This document shows, one piece after another, positions 1 through 9,252 of a stretch of DNA of 64,000 nt. Position numbers and translations under genes: made by a program. Within the stretch, counting starts at the first letter, position 1. Every line of letters starts with the position of its first letter. The notes beneath the pieces are model-generated. The model ran no database searches and was not told where the DNA came from. It saw only the letters and a list, made by a program, of their open reading frames with translations. Source of the DNA: Chitinophagaceae bacterium (GTDB taxonomy: Bacteria > Bacteroidota > Bacteroidia > Chitinophagales > Chitinophagaceae); assembly GCA_028288585.1 (NCBI GenBank), contig JAQBNL010000016.1:1-64000 (forward strand), read 5' to 3'.

Positions 1-235
1 CTGTTATCACATAGTCAAAATCAATATCGCGGTATTCATCAACATTGTTTGAGGTGTTATGAGAAATATCAATGCCATCTTCTTTCATAACTGCAATAGC
101 TTTGGGATTAACCCCATGCGTTTCTATTCCTGCGCTATATACTTCTGCTTTATCTTTTGCAAAATGTTGTAGATAGCCTTGTGCAATCTGGCTTCTGCAG
201 CTGTTACCTGTACATAAAACTAAAATACGTTTCAT
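1..235 (-). CDS. arsC: Arsenate reductase, LMW-phosphatase (thioredoxin-type) family, 3' end cut by window
   Basis: Read on the minus strand from the ATG at 235, the 78 visible residues begin [16 protein letters not shown] and run off the window edge in frame. The CTGNSCRS loop is the CX5R phosphate-binding P-loop of low-molecular-weight phosphatases and of thioredoxin-coupled arsenate reductases. The enzyme reduces arsenate to arsenite in the cytoplasm. The start lies one base past the arsM stop, so the two are almost certainly co-translated. The arsenic neighbours make ArsC more likely than a protein tyrosine phosphatase. The C-terminal resolving cysteines are outside the window and cannot be checked. 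Confidence 0.88.
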   Translation of the reverse strand, partial: MKRILVLCTGNSCRSQIAQGYLQHFAKDKAEVYSAGIETHGVNPKAIAVMKEDGIDISHNTSNNVDEYRDIDFDYVIT

Positions 236-236
236 A

Positions 237-1073
237 TTAATTACAACAATTAGTATCACAACATGCGGCTGGCTTTTCTGCATAAACAGTTATACTTCTT
301 ATGCCTGTTGCTGATTTTTTAAATGTTTCAATTTGGTCTGTTGATAAATAATTACTTAAAATATCATCAGGAATAATGATTGCTTTATCTTTTTGAACGG
401 TTATATTTTTAAAACCATTTGCTTCTATCAATTCTAAATAAACCTGCTTTTGGATAGCGCCTGCAACACAGCCTGCATACATTTCTGCTGCCTCTTTAAT
501 TTGCTTCGGTAATTCACCTTCCAATACAATATCTGAAATAGAAAAGTGACCACCCGGTTTTAGCACCCTGAATATTTCTTTAATAACACCGTCTTTATTC
601 GGTACAAGGTTTAAAACGCAATTGCTTACGATAACATCTGCAATGTTTGCAGTAACCGGCATCTGCTCTATATCTCCCTGCCTGAACTCTACATTATTAA
701 AACCTCTTACTTCATTGTTTTTTCTTGCTCTTTCAATCATAGCAGGTGTAAAGTCTATGCCTATTACTTTTCCTGTTTCCCCGGTTTCATGCCTTGCTAT
801 AAAGGCATCGTTACCTGCACCACTACCAAGGTCAATAATAACATCGCCTTTTTTAATTTTAGCAAATTCAGTAGGAAGACCGCAGCCTAAACCCAAGTCT
901 GCATCAGGATTATAGCCCTCCAGTTGGTTATAATCTTCTGACATGATATTATAAACTTCCTCAGAGCAACAGCCCGAACCACAGCATGAGGTTTCATTAG
1001 TTTCTTTATCCTGCAAAGCAATTTCTGAATATTTCTGCTTTACCATTTCTTTTATATTGTCTTGCGTTTGCAT
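237..1073 (-). CDS. arsM: Arsenite S-adenosylmethionine methyltransferase
   Basis: This 278-residue SAM-dependent methyltransferase has the Rossmann motif DLGSGAGND (81-89). Cysteines stand at the places used for arsenite binding in ArsM: Cys64 (GLGCGLP), Cys152 (SNCVLN) and Cys202 (AGCVAG). Extra cysteine pairs lie near both ends (Cys30/31/35/36 and CCDTNCC at the tail). Members methylate As(III) to methylated arsenicals in the cytosol. It sits between arsR and arsC, and a copy of the putative ArsR operator lies just upstream at 1092-1107. The ATG at 1073 is the only early start compatible with the family N-terminus. Confidence 0.93.
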   Translation of the reverse strand: MQTQDNIKEMVKQKYSEIALQDKETNETSCCGSGCCSEEVYNIMSEDYNQLEGYNPDADLGLGCGLPTEFAKIKKGDVIIDLGSGAGNDAFIARHETGETGKVIGIDFTPAMIERARKNNEVRGFNNVEFRQGDIEQMPVTANIADVIVSNCVLNLVPNKDGVIKEIFRVLKPGGHFSISDIVLEGELPKQIKEAAEMYAGCVAGAIQKQVYLELIEANGFKNITVQKDKAIIIPDDILSNYLSTDQIETFKKSATGIRSITVYAEKPAACCDTNCCN

Positions 1074-1091
1074 ATTTTATATTTAATTATT

Positions 1092-1107
1092 ATCGTAATA
1101 TAGCGAT
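1092..1107. promoter_or_regulatory. Putative ArsR operator, copy upstream of arsM
   Basis: The 16-mer ATCGTAATATAGCGAT lies between arsR and arsM, 18 bp before the arsM start. It matches the complement of the copy in front of arsR at 15 of 16 positions. ATCG and CGAT form the dyad arms. The internal position suggests a second repressible promoter for arsM-arsC. Confidence 0.7.
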
Positions 1108-1125
1108 GATTTAGTCAAAAAAAAA

Positions 1126-1449
1126 TCAACAACAATTACCTTTAAAGGAATCAAATAGTTTATTAAGAGATTGCTGTGCCGCCTTCCATTGCTTTTCATC
1201 AATGCAATAACAAACTTTTGCACCTGTGATATCACCTGTTATCAATCCTGATTCTTTTAACTCTTTTAAATGTTGTGAAACGGTGCTTTGGGAAAGCGGT
1301 ATCTCATCAACTATATCCCCACAAAAACAGGTTTGTTCTTTTGCTAAGAATTGTAATATAGCAACCCGTGCAGGATGTGCAAGTGCTTTCGCATATTTAG
1401 AAATGCTGTTATGCTTATCTGTAAAATGAAAAGATTTTGTTGCTCCCAT
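1126..1449 (-). CDS. arsR: ArsR/SmtB-family arsenic-responsive repressor
   Basis: This 107-residue winged-helix protein has the family core ([16 protein letters not shown], then a recognition helix near [12 protein letters not shown]). A Cys-x-Cys pair lies in TCFCGDI and two cysteines end the protein (NCC). Cysteines beside or in the DNA-binding helix are typical As(III) sensors in ArsR proteins. It is first in the arsR-arsM-arsC operon. A near-perfect 16-bp dyad ends only six bases before its start, which suggests autorepression. The metalloid preference is inferred from the neighbours. Confidence 0.92.
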   Translation of the reverse strand: MGATKSFHFTDKHNSISKYAKALAHPARVAILQFLAKEQTCFCGDIVDEIPLSQSTVSQHLKELKESGLITGDITGAKVCYCIDEKQWKAAQQSLNKLFDSFKGNCC

Positions 1450-1455
1450 AATTAT

Positions 1456-1471
1456 ATCGCAATATTACGAT
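1456..1471. promoter_or_regulatory. Putative ArsR operator, copy upstream of arsR
   Basis: ATCGCAATATTACGAT is an inverted repeat with one mismatched pair, placed 6 bp before the arsR start on the minus strand. Its near-identical partner is at 1092-1107. Two copies in one small operon, and nowhere else noticed in the window, support an ArsR site. Confidence 0.75.
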
Positions 1472-1519
1472 AAGTTTTCAGAACAACAAATTTTTGTAAA
1501 ATAATATCTTATAGAAGCC

Positions 1520-2788
1520 TTAAGAACGCATTACTCCTATCTTAGTTCCATCCCAGCCCGGAAATAAAATTTTGTCGTTATTTATTTTAAGATGCTTATC
1601 GGCTACTTCGCTAAATACACTTCTGAAATCAGTAGTTACAGGAAGGTCTCTGCCATCCTCAAGATTATCTACAGATAAGGGTTTCATGTTATTATATACA
1701 GTGCCGCCATTCACATCATTTCCTAAAATAAAGTTGCAGGATGCTCTTCCATGGTCAGTTCCACCAGTTCCGTTCTGGCGAACTGTACGGCCAAATTCTG
1801 TCATCGTCATAAGTGTAACATCATCCTGGTATGTTGCTCCCATATCATTCCAGAAAGCAGTAATGCTGTTGCTTAGGTCATTTGCATTACGTGCAAAAAC
1901 TCCCAATTCTGTTCCCTGGTTAAAGTGTGTATCCCATCCACCGGATTCAGCAAATGCAACTTCTAAACCAACATCCATTTTTATTAACTGTGCAATTTGC
2001 TTTAACGAATTGCCAAGTGCTGTGGCAGGATAAACAATATTATTATCAGGCCTGTAATTTCGCACATCAACTTTCTTAAGCATTTTTATTGCATCGAAGC
2101 TTTCCTTGCCTGTTTCTTTTAATAAGCCGGTAGAAGTTTGATCATACAGATCTTCAAAACTTTTTGCAGCCATATTTGCCCCCATTGGATTGCCTCTTAA
2201 TTGTATGGCAAAATCCTGCAGGTTATTAATGGCAATAGAAGGATTGTCGCCATAAAAAGAACGTGGCATTGAAGACGTAAGGCTCACCGCTCTGAATGGT
2301 GTTGCATCATGGCCCATCAATCCTACCGCACGGTTAAGCCATCCGCTCGAAGTTCCTTTATTAAATGGCGTTCCTGATTCCATATAATCCTGTGCATCAA
2401 AATGCGAACGCGTATTGTTGGGAGAACCAATGCCATGAACAATTGCCAATTGCCTGTTGCGGAACATTGGTTCAAATGCTTTCATTCCCGGGTGCAGACC
2501 AAACTTTCCATCAAGGTCAATCAAAGGAGTTGTCCTGCTATCTTTTGCTGCAGACATAAATAAAGTTGGCCGTGCAGCCTGCAGGTATGTATCTGTGAAT
2601 GGAGTGACCGCCATCAAGCCATCCATAGCGCCACGTTGGAAAATACAAACCAGTATTTTTTTCTTTTTATAGGGGCTGAATAATTTACTGCTGTCTGCAG
2701 CACGAGCCATAAATGTAGGAACACCACCAATGCCTATTCCAAACATTGCGAGTCCGCCACCTTTTAAAAAACCTCTTCTTGATACCAT
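1520..2788 (-). CDS. DUF1501 family protein (sulfatase-like fold), Tat-exported
   Basis: This 422-residue protein begins with a twin-arginine signal (MVSRRGFLKGGG, then a hydrophobic stretch and an AxA-type cleavage region). The body has DUF1501 features: an AMDGL-type motif near the start, GGWDTH in the middle and MTEFGRT followed by GGTDHGRA. The family is related to the alkaline phosphatase/sulfatase superfamily, but no member's reaction is known to me. It follows the DUF1800 gene by 17 bp in the same operon, the usual pairing in Bacteroidota and Planctomycetes. A periplasmic role is inferred from the Tat signal. Confidence 0.85.
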   Translation of the reverse strand: MVSRRGFLKGGGLAMFGIGIGGVPTFMARAADSSKLFSPYKKKKILVCIFQRGAMDGLMAVTPFTDTYLQAARPTLFMSAAKDSRTTPLIDLDGKFGLHPGMKAFEPMFRNRQLAIVHGIGSPNNTRSHFDAQDYMESGTPFNKGTSSGWLNRAVGLMGHDATPFRAVSLTSSMPRSFYGDNPSIAINNLQDFAIQLRGNPMGANMAAKSFEDLYDQTSTGLLKETGKESFDAIKMLKKVDVRNYRPDNNIVYPATALGNSLKQIAQLIKMDVGLEVAFAESGGWDTHFNQGTELGVFARNANDLSNSITAFWNDMGATYQDDVTLMTMTEFGRTVRQNGTGGTDHGRASCNFILGNDVNGGTVYNNMKPLSVDNLEDGRDLPVTTDFRSVFSEVADKHLKINNDKILFPGWDGTKIGVMRS

Positions 2789-2805
2789 AGTAAAAGTTTT
2801 AAATT

Positions 2806-4785
2806 TTATCTTCTCTGAAATTCCGGGGACCCAATAATAATTCCAACTACCTGCGACAACATTGAATTATTTCCCGGAACTGTTTGCAGTGTATAATTTC
2901 CTTTCTTCAATCCCTTTAATCCTTTGCCGCCTTTATTACCAATTCCTTCTTCCATATCATCATTCATCACAACTTCATTGTTAACCATAGTGGTTTGTTG
3001 TACCGTATTTTTATCTGCAGCATCATTAATTTTTTTAACCAGCTCAGGGTCATTCAGCATTGGCGTTAATCTTTTTACTGTTTCATCCAGATTGCGTTCA
3101 GGCATTATTAGTTTACTATATTTTATCAAAGCATCTGTTGCGCTTTCAGGTTCGTGATGTTGGTTCAGAGCAAGGAGGTCGAGCTTTGTGCCGGAAATTC
3201 TTTGTGATGAGATGGCTAACCCAAAATTCATCCTGTTGAGAAGAGCACCTGTATTTATCCAGTATTGCCCTTTATCAGGAAAACCTGTAGGTGCCTGGTA
3301 GAAGTACATTTTCTGTCCCATTTTATCTGCCCAAGCAAATATTTGGTAAGGTTGTTTGATCTCTGCATTTAGCGCCCGAACGGCGCTTATTGCAAGTTCG
3401 AACGGTGATTTTGTTTTTTCTCTTATAACATTTTTGCTCCAGAATTCTGGAGAAGTTGTCATGGTAATTAATACTTCTTTTATATCGCCGTCTTTTTCTA
3501 AAAAAGTTTTAGCCATTTTATCGATAAGGCTTTGAGGAGGATTATCGCTCACAAATCTTACAGCAAGTTTTCTTGAAATAAATTTCGCTGTAGAAGGGTT
3601 ATGAGCCAGCATTTTTAAAAGTTGAACACCTTCTTCATATCCTCCATTGGAAGCAAATGTTTTTCCCAATACTGTTTTCTCTTTATTATCATGACGATTG
3701 ATTGCAAATAAAAAATCTCCGTCATGCACAAAGCCACGTTCAGTAAGTTTATCTTCTCCAATTCTTTCCACAACTTTTTTCATTGCATTGCCGTAGCCCC
3801 TGTCACCAAACGGGTAAATCGTCCAGCCGGTAAGTACACGTGCTGCCTGCGTTACATCGCTTTGTGTATAGCCGCCATCAACGCCTAATGTATGCAGCTC
3901 CATTACTTCCCGTGCATAATTCTCATTTAATCCCTGTGCCTTTTTATTATTCTGTAATTTTTTTAGTTGATTTTTTTGAGCAGAATCTGTCATTTGCTCC
4001 TGCTTTTGTTGCATCATTTTTCGCAACTGCTGATTACCCGGCAGATTAGCATTTGTATTTTCTCCGGAGCTGCTGAAATTATCAAGATATAAAAGCATTG
4101 CCGGAGACTTTGCCGTTGCAAGCAACAGGTTCTCAAATTTTCCAAACACATTGGGACGTATCACATCACGTTCATAATTTGGAATAAACTGGGCACAGTC
4201 ATTTTTTGTAATAGAAACATTAAAATGGTTGAACCAGAAATCAGTGAGAACTTCCTGAAGTTGATTATTACTATAGGCCGCTCTTAAAACTTTTTGATTA
4301 ATGAATTGCCGGAATAGTTCCTGCTGCGGCCTTAAATCTTTCTCCTGCATATAAGCCTGTACCTGCTGGCGGTATTCTTTCTTATCCAGCTTCACGGAAT
4401 CCTTATCTATTTTGCCATCCTGAACTGCCATACGAAGTACCTGCGCAGGTCTCGGAAATGTATTAGTTATTTGTTCATTGCTTAATTTCAAAGCATCATA
4501 ATCACTTAATCTTTGATTAAGAGCATCATCGGCAAGAGAACCATCAAGTTGCTGTTCAAACCATTTCTCAAGTCCCATATTTACTACCTCATCTATTTGC
4601 CCCGGAGTGGCCCCATAACTAAACCTGCTTAATAAATGAGCGGCGGCCTCACGTTCAGTAAGCCCGGCTTTTTTATAAGGAAAGGTAAAATGCGGTTTAT
4701 AGGTTGGAGGCTGGAAAAAAGAGAGCAGAAGGAAACTGACACAAAAAACCAGTAGTTTGGCAGTTAGCCCTATCCTGTTTTGCAT
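2806..4785 (-). CDS. DUF1800 family protein
   Basis: This 659-residue protein has an N-terminal hydrophobic signal/anchor (about residues 10-27). The DUF1800 body begins with AAAHLLSRFSYGATPGQID and holds conserved segments such as LTDFWFNHFN, NENYAREVMELHTLGVDGGYTQ and RKLAVRFVSD. It is the first gene of a two-gene unit with the DUF1501 protein. A Q/K-rich low-complexity stretch lies at about 265-290 and a G/K-rich one near 615-630. Biochemical function is unknown. The constant co-occurrence suggests a shared exported complex, which is inference. Confidence 0.85.
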   Translation of the reverse strand: MQNRIGLTAKLLVFCVSFLLLSFFQPPTYKPHFTFPYKKAGLTEREAAAHLLSRFSYGATPGQIDEVVNMGLEKWFEQQLDGSLADDALNQRLSDYDALKLSNEQITNTFPRPAQVLRMAVQDGKIDKDSVKLDKKEYRQQVQAYMQEKDLRPQQELFRQFINQKVLRAAYSNNQLQEVLTDFWFNHFNVSITKNDCAQFIPNYERDVIRPNVFGKFENLLLATAKSPAMLLYLDNFSSSGENTNANLPGNQQLRKMMQQKQEQMTDSAQKNQLKKLQNNKKAQGLNENYAREVMELHTLGVDGGYTQSDVTQAARVLTGWTIYPFGDRGYGNAMKKVVERIGEDKLTERGFVHDGDFLFAINRHDNKEKTVLGKTFASNGGYEEGVQLLKMLAHNPSTAKFISRKLAVRFVSDNPPQSLIDKMAKTFLEKDGDIKEVLITMTTSPEFWSKNVIREKTKSPFELAISAVRALNAEIKQPYQIFAWADKMGQKMYFYQAPTGFPDKGQYWINTGALLNRMNFGLAISSQRISGTKLDLLALNQHHEPESATDALIKYSKLIMPERNLDETVKRLTPMLNDPELVKKINDAADKNTVQQTTMVNNEVVMNDDMEEGIGNKGGKGLKGLKKGNYTLQTVPGNNSMLSQVVGIIIGSPEFQRR

Positions 4786-4856
4786 ATTAAGATTTTAAAA
4801 TGGTTTATAACCGGTATAGGACTCTGATAAACCGTAAAAGTTTAAAGCTTTACAAA

Positions 4857-5069
4857 TCACTTGCATTCACCCGCAGTCCAGGTTTTTACACCGGCGCATT
4901 TTGCCTCACATGCATTTCCATACGTTTTGCCATCGCAGCCGCAAACAGGATCGTATTGTTGAGTACACATACAATCTGCAATGGCTGTTCCTTTACAGAC
5001 AGACATTTTTTTTGTGCAGGATGAAAAAGCGAGATTAATAAGAAGGAGAGATGATAATATAATTTTCAT
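4857..5069 (-). CDS. Small Kazal-domain lipoprotein
   Basis: This 70-residue protein has a lipoprotein signal (LAFSSC, lipidated Cys17). One Kazal-type cysteine framework follows: C-x-C, then [16 protein letters not shown], then AKC and a final C near the end. Kazal domains are best known as serine-protease inhibitors. In bacteria such short lipoproteins are common but rarely tested. It ends 71 bp before the DUF1800 start on the same strand and is divergent from paaZ. The window encodes several exported serine peptidases that could be targets, but nothing here links them. Confidence 0.75.
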   Translation of the reverse strand: MKIILSSLLLINLAFSSCTKKMSVCKGTAIADCMCTQQYDPVCGCDGKTYGNACEAKCAGVKTWTAGECK

Positions 5070-5130
5070 ATTCAGTATTTTTTTGATTGTATTACCCCGT
5101 TTATAAGAGCATAATTGATACCAAATAAAA

Positions 5131-5138
5131 TAACTTTG
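5131..5138 (+). promoter_or_regulatory. -7 promoter box TAACTTTG, four bases before the paaZ ATG
   Basis: TAACTTTG fits the Bacteroidota TAnnTTTG consensus and is followed by TTTA and then the ATG at 5143. At this spacing the transcript would start at or next to the start codon, so a leaderless mRNA is likely. The same spacing occurs at three other genes here. Confidence 0.65.
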
Positions 5139-5142
5139 TTTA

Positions 5143-7215
5143 ATGAAATTAGCTAATTATATAACGGGGAAATGGATAGAAGGTGATGGCGAAGGGCAAA
5201 CACTTTTTAATGCAGTTAATGGCGAGCCGGTTGCCAATGCGACCACAAAGGGATTGGATTTTGCAGGCATGCTGAATTATGGAAGAACTGTTGGAAGTCC
5301 GGCACTGCGTAATATGAGCTTCCAGGAAAGGGGAAGAATGCTTCGGGCCCTTGCATTACATCTTACAGAAAAAAAAGAATTTTTTTATGCGATAAGTTAT
5401 AAGACCGGTGCAACGAGAGCCGACAGCTGGATAGATATTGAAGGAGGTATTGGAAATTTATTTTCCAATGCATCATTAAGAAGAAAATTGCCTAATGAAA
5501 TTTTTTGCATGGATGGCGAAGGCATAGGATTGAGTAAGGGCGGGACATTTATGGGGCAACACATTTTAGTTCCCAAAGAAGGCGTTGCGATACATATTAA
5601 TGCATTTAATTTTCCTGTGTGGGGAATGCTTGAAAAAATTGCAGTGAATTTATTGGCAGGTGTTGCAGCAATTGTAAAGCCTGCATCAATTACCTGTTAC
5701 TTAACACAGGCTGTTGTAAAGGAAATCATCAATTCAAAAATATTACCTGAAGGCGCTTTGCAGTTGCTTTGCGGTAGCGCAGGAGATATATTAGATCATG
5801 TAACATCACAGGATGTGATAACTTTTACGGGCTCTGCATCTACAGGATTAAAACTAAAAGCGCACCCTATAGTATTGAATGAAAATGTTCCTTTTAATTT
5901 AGAAGCCGACTCTTTGAATTGTATTGTTTTGGGAGAAGACATTACTCCTGAAAAACCGGAGTGGGATATTTTTATAAAAGAAGTAAGAAAAGAAATGACG
6001 GCTAAGGCCGGGCAAAAATGTACAGCTATCCGCAGAATATTTGTTCCGGAAAATAAAATGGAAGATGTATGGAATGCTATCAGCAAATCCCTTTCTCAAA
6101 CCGCAATAGGAAATCCTGAAAATGAAAAAGTTAGAATGGGTTCTCTTGCAGGGCAATCGCAAAGAGACGAAGTGAGATCGCAAGTACAAAAGTTGTTGGC
6201 ATCTTCACAAATAATTTATGGCAGCCTGGACAGTGTTGAAGTGATTGACGCCGATGCAAACAAAGGCGCTTTTATTAGCCCGCTTTTATTATTAAATGAT
6301 AAACCTTTTATTGGAGAAGAAGCTCATAATGTTGAGGCGTTTGGCCCGGTGAGTACGATAATGCCTTATAAAAATATGGAAGAAGCAATTGCTTTATCCA
6401 AAAAAGGAAAGGGTTCTTTATGCAGCTCTATAGTTACTGCTGATACAAAAATTGCAAAAGACTATGTGATCAATGCAGGCACACATCATGGGAGGATATT
6501 AGTATTGAATAATGAATGTGCTAAAGAAAGTACTGGTCATGGTTCCCCTTTGCCGCTTCTTGTACATGGTGGCCCCGGAAGGGCTGGCGGTGGTGAAGAA
6601 ATGGGTGGATTACGAGGAGTAAAACATTATATGCAGAGAGTAGCCGTACAAGGTTCCCCAACTATGCTTACTGCAATCACAAATGTTTATCATGCTAATG
6701 CGAAAGGAAATATTTCTGATGTTCATCCGTTTAAAAAATATTTTGAAGAATTGAATATCGGCGATCAGCTAGTTACTGAAAAAAGAAAAATAACAAGTGA
6801 AGACATTGATAAGTTTGCAGACTTAAGCGGCGATCATTTTTATGCTCACATACAAACAACTGACTTTACAGATACAATGTTTGAACAGCAGGTAGCGCAT
6901 GGTTATTTTATTATGAGTATTGCTGCCGGCCTGTTTGTCGACAGCTATGAAAAAAATCCTGTGTTATTAAATTATGGCATTGATGAACTTCGTTTTACAA
7001 AACCTGTTTATCCCGGCCATGAGATCTATATCCGTTTTACCTGCAAAGAAAAAATTGAGCAGGAATTAAAAGAAAGAAATCCTGATGTACCTTTTGTAAA
7101 AGGAAGTGATATACCAAAAGGAATTGTAAAATGGTATGTTGAAATTCTTGATGAAACTGAAGAGCCTATTGTTGGTGTGGCAACAATATTAACCATGGTG
7201 AAGAAAAGAAATTGA
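5143..7215 (+). CDS. paaZ: PaaZ-type fusion: aldehyde dehydrogenase plus MaoC-like hydratase
   Basis: This 690-residue fusion carries an aldehyde-dehydrogenase domain (about 1-515) with Asn156 (HINAFNFP), Glu254 and nucleophile Cys293 (GQKCTA). A MaoC/R-hydratase domain (about 535-690) has the ADLSGDH motif with Asp561 and His566. In E. coli PaaZ the hydratase opens the oxepin-CoA ring and the dehydrogenase oxidises the resulting semialdehyde. The equivalent catalytic residues are present at essentially the same numbering. An enoyl-CoA hydratase follows after 21 bp. None of the PaaABCDE or PaaK genes is in the window, so the true substrate may differ. Confidence 0.9.
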   Translation: MKLANYITGKWIEGDGEGQTLFNAVNGEPVANATTKGLDFAGMLNYGRTVGSPALRNMSFQERGRMLRALALHLTEKKEFFYAISYKTGATRADSWIDIEGGIGNLFSNASLRRKLPNEIFCMDGEGIGLSKGGTFMGQHILVPKEGVAIHINAFNFPVWGMLEKIAVNLLAGVAAIVKPASITCYLTQAVVKEIINSKILPEGALQLLCGSAGDILDHVTSQDVITFTGSASTGLKLKAHPIVLNENVPFNLEADSLNCIVLGEDITPEKPEWDIFIKEVRKEMTAKAGQKCTAIRRIFVPENKMEDVWNAISKSLSQTAIGNPENEKVRMGSLAGQSQRDEVRSQVQKLLASSQIIYGSLDSVEVIDADANKGAFISPLLLLNDKPFIGEEAHNVEAFGPVSTIMPYKNMEEAIALSKKGKGSLCSSIVTADTKIAKDYVINAGTHHGRILVLNNECAKESTGHGSPLPLLVHGGPGRAGGGEEMGGLRGVKHYMQRVAVQGSPTMLTAITNVYHANAKGNISDVHPFKKYFEELNIGDQLVTEKRKITSEDIDKFADLSGDHFYAHIQTTDFTDTMFEQQVAHGYFIMSIAAGLFVDSYEKNPVLLNYGIDELRFTKPVYPGHEIYIRFTCKEKIEQELKERNPDVPFVKGSDIPKGIVKWYVEILDETEEPIVGVATILTMVKKRN

Positions 7216-7236
7216 TAATTTTAAAAATGCAAAGCT

Positions 7237-8001
7237 ATGGATCAAGGACATGTTACTTCTCATAATGAACATGGCATAACAACCATTGAGTTCTTTCATC
7301 CACAAAGCAATTCATTACCTGCAAAAATTTTAGAAGAGCTTGCGCAGGAAATTCATTTTGCAGGAACACATGATGATTCAAAAGTTATTATTCTCCGTAG
7401 CGGAGGTAATGGTGCTTTTTGTGCAGGTGCCAGCTTTGAGGAGCTATCGGCAATTAATAATGAAAAAGAAGGCTTAAAATTCTTTAGCGGCTTTGCCAAT
7501 GTTATTAATGCCATGCGTAAATGCAAAAAAATGATCATTGGAAGGATACATGGCAAATGTGTTGGCGGCGGTGTTGGACTTGCAGCTGCGGTAGATTATG
7601 CAATTGCAGTAGATAAAGCAGAGGTGAAATTAAGTGAACTGGCAATTGGTATAGGGCCATTTGTAGTTGGCCCTGCAATTGAAAGAAAAATCGGTATATC
7701 AGCATTTAGCCAGCTGGCAATTGATGCAGCCCTTTGGCGAAATGCAGAGTGGGCAAAGCATAAAGGATTATTCGCCGAAGTTCATAACTCAATTGAAAAT
7801 ATGGATGAATCGGTTTACCGGCTTGCAACTTCTTTAGCTCATTCCAATCCAACTGCAATGGCAGAAATGAAAAAGATATTCTGGAAAGGAACGGAACACT
7901 GGGATGAACTTTTAAAAGAAAGAGCAGCAATAAGCGGCAGGCTTATTTTAAGCGATTACTCTAAAAATGCGATAGCAAAATTTAAGTTGGCTAAAAGATA
8001 A
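7237..8001 (+). CDS. Enoyl-CoA hydratase/isomerase (crotonase) family protein
   Basis: This 254-residue crotonase-fold protein has the first oxyanion-hole segment GAFCAGASF (about 63-71) and the second in KCVGGGVGLAAAVDYAIA. It lies 21 bp downstream of paaZ and probably shares its transcript. PaaG/PaaF-type hydratases act next to PaaZ in phenylacetate breakdown, so a role in the same aromatic or beta-oxidation route is plausible. I cannot assign PaaF or PaaG from sequence alone. Length and fold are ordinary for the family. Confidence 0.85.
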   Translation: MDQGHVTSHNEHGITTIEFFHPQSNSLPAKILEELAQEIHFAGTHDDSKVIILRSGGNGAFCAGASFEELSAINNEKEGLKFFSGFANVINAMRKCKKMIIGRIHGKCVGGGVGLAAAVDYAIAVDKAEVKLSELAIGIGPFVVGPAIERKIGISAFSQLAIDAALWRNAEWAKHKGLFAEVHNSIENMDESVYRLATSLAHSNPTAMAEMKKIFWKGTEHWDELLKERAAISGRLILSDYSKNAIAKFKLAKR

Positions 8002-8055
8002 GAATGCATTTTGTATATCTTGAGACATCTTTATGTTTTACTCTAATCTTATAAA

Positions 8056-8697
8056 TTGGATCTATCAGAAATTTACCAACAGTTTATTGATGGAATGAAA
8101 GCCACCACATGGCTGGAATATGTAGCAGTGCTTTTTGGTATTGCAAGTGTATGGTTTTCGCGTAAGGAAAATATTCTTGTATACCCGGTTGGTCTTATCA
8201 ATACTATTATCTACATCTATCTTAGTTTTAAGGGAAGCCTGTTTGGCGAAGCAGGAGTAAATTTATATTATACCATTATGAGTATTTATGGATGGATACT
8301 ATGGACAAAGAAAGACAGGCAGCAACATCATATTGTTGTAATTACATGGAGCAATAAAAAAGAATGGGTGCAGGAATTAGTTTTCTTTTCTTCATTTTAT
8401 ATAGTGATATTTTTTTCTCTTTCTTATTTAAAAAAAGATTTTGCTCCCGGCGCAATTCCATGGGCCGATGCATTTGCCAGCGCTACTGCCTTTACAGGTA
8501 TGTGGCTTATGGCAAAGAAAAAAGTAGAAAGCTGGTATTGGTGGGTAGCTACTAACATTGCTTCCATTCCATTATACTTTGTAAAGCATTATGTTTTTAC
8601 AAGTGTGTATTATTTTATTTTATTGATAATGGCGATATGGGGATTAATTGAATGGAAGAGAAAAGCGAATGAAGAATCCCGATTACTATCGGGATAA
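8056..8697 (+). CDS. pnuC: Nicotinamide riboside transporter PnuC
   Basis: This 213-residue multi-pass inner-membrane protein has hydrophobic segments throughout and the PnuC signature WYWWVATNI (about 158-166). The family moves nicotinamide riboside by facilitated diffusion, with trapping by phosphorylation inside. The chosen start is a TTG at 8056, because the preceding residues (LSEIYQQFIDG) resemble family N-termini; an ATG at 8095 would give 200 residues. It is followed 15 bp later by a NadR-type kinase. The last codons (SRLLSG) lie inside an 18-bp palindrome, so a short repeat has reached the end of the gene. Confidence 0.9.
   Translation: MDLSEIYQQFIDGMKATTWLEYVAVLFGIASVWFSRKENILVYPVGLINTIIYIYLSFKGSLFGEAGVNLYYTIMSIYGWILWTKKDRQQHHIVVITWSNKKEWVQELVFFSSFYIVIFFSLSYLKKDFAPGAIPWADAFASATAFTGMWLMAKKKVESWYWWVATNIASIPLYFVKHYVFTSVYYFILLIMAIWGLIEWKRKANEESRLLSG
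8677..8694. repeat. Short palindrome overlapping the end of pnuC
   Basis: TCCCGAT, the four bases TACT and ATCGGGA form a perfect 7-bp stem that ends just before the pnuC stop codon. Similar TCCCGAT/ATCGGGA palindromes are, to my recollection, frequent in Bacteroidota genomes; that is knowledge, not shown here. Confidence 0.6.
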
Positions 8698-8712
8698 AAC
8701 AAAAATTATTTA

Positions 8713-9252
8713 ATGAGTATTAAAAAAATTGTTGCCATAGGCCCTGAATCAACAGGTAAAAGTACATTGTGTTTACAGCTTGCGGAACATTACCAAACAT
8801 TGTGGTGCCCCGAATATGCAAGAGGATATTTAGAAGAACATGGGAAAGACTATGCCTACAAGGATCTGCTTACTATTGCAAAAGGGCAACTGGAATTAGA
8901 GAACGGGATTTTGTCGACAGTCGACAGTCGACAGCCGGCTGTATTTATCGACACAGATATGTACGTGATGAAAGTATGGTGTGAGTTTGCTTTTAATAAA
9001 TGCCATAGCTGGATATTAAACCAGGCGGCAACTGTAAAATATGATCTGTATCTTTTGTGTAATGTTGACCTGCCATGGATTGAAGATACCTTAAGAGAAT
9101 ACCCCGACAAGAAAACAAGAAATAAATTATACCATTTTTACAAAGATATAATGGTTAATCAATCAGTGCCATGGGTTGATATCAGTGGCAGTTATGAAGA
9201 AAGATTACAAACAGGAATAGAAGCGGTTGATAATTTAATTAATCACTATTGA
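8713..9252 (+). CDS. NadR-like P-loop nucleotide kinase (ribosylnicotinamide kinase)
   Basis: This 179-residue protein has a Walker A motif GPESTGKST (10-18) and aligns with the C-terminal kinase domain of NadR (WCPEYARGYLE, FIDTDMYVMKVW, LYLLCNVDLPW, DISGSYEERL). NadR kinases phosphorylate nicotinamide riboside to NMN, trapping what PnuC imports. The adenylyltransferase and repressor domains of enterobacterial NadR are absent. It follows pnuC after 15 bp. Residues about 67-74 are encoded by three tandem copies of GTCGACA, placed in a loop before the FIDTD strand. Confidence 0.85.
   Translation: MSIKKIVAIGPESTGKSTLCLQLAEHYQTLWCPEYARGYLEEHGKDYAYKDLLTIAKGQLELENGILSTVDSRQPAVFIDTDMYVMKVWCEFAFNKCHSWILNQAATVKYDLYLLCNVDLPWIEDTLREYPDKKTRNKLYHFYKDIMVNQSVPWVDISGSYEERLQTGIEAVDNLINHY
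8913..8933 (+). repeat. Heptanucleotide tandem repeat (GTCGACA x3) inside the nadR-like gene
   Basis: Three exact copies of the 7-mer GTCGACA stand head to tail in coding sequence. The total of 21 bases keeps the frame. Gain or loss of one unit would shift it. Confidence 0.9.
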
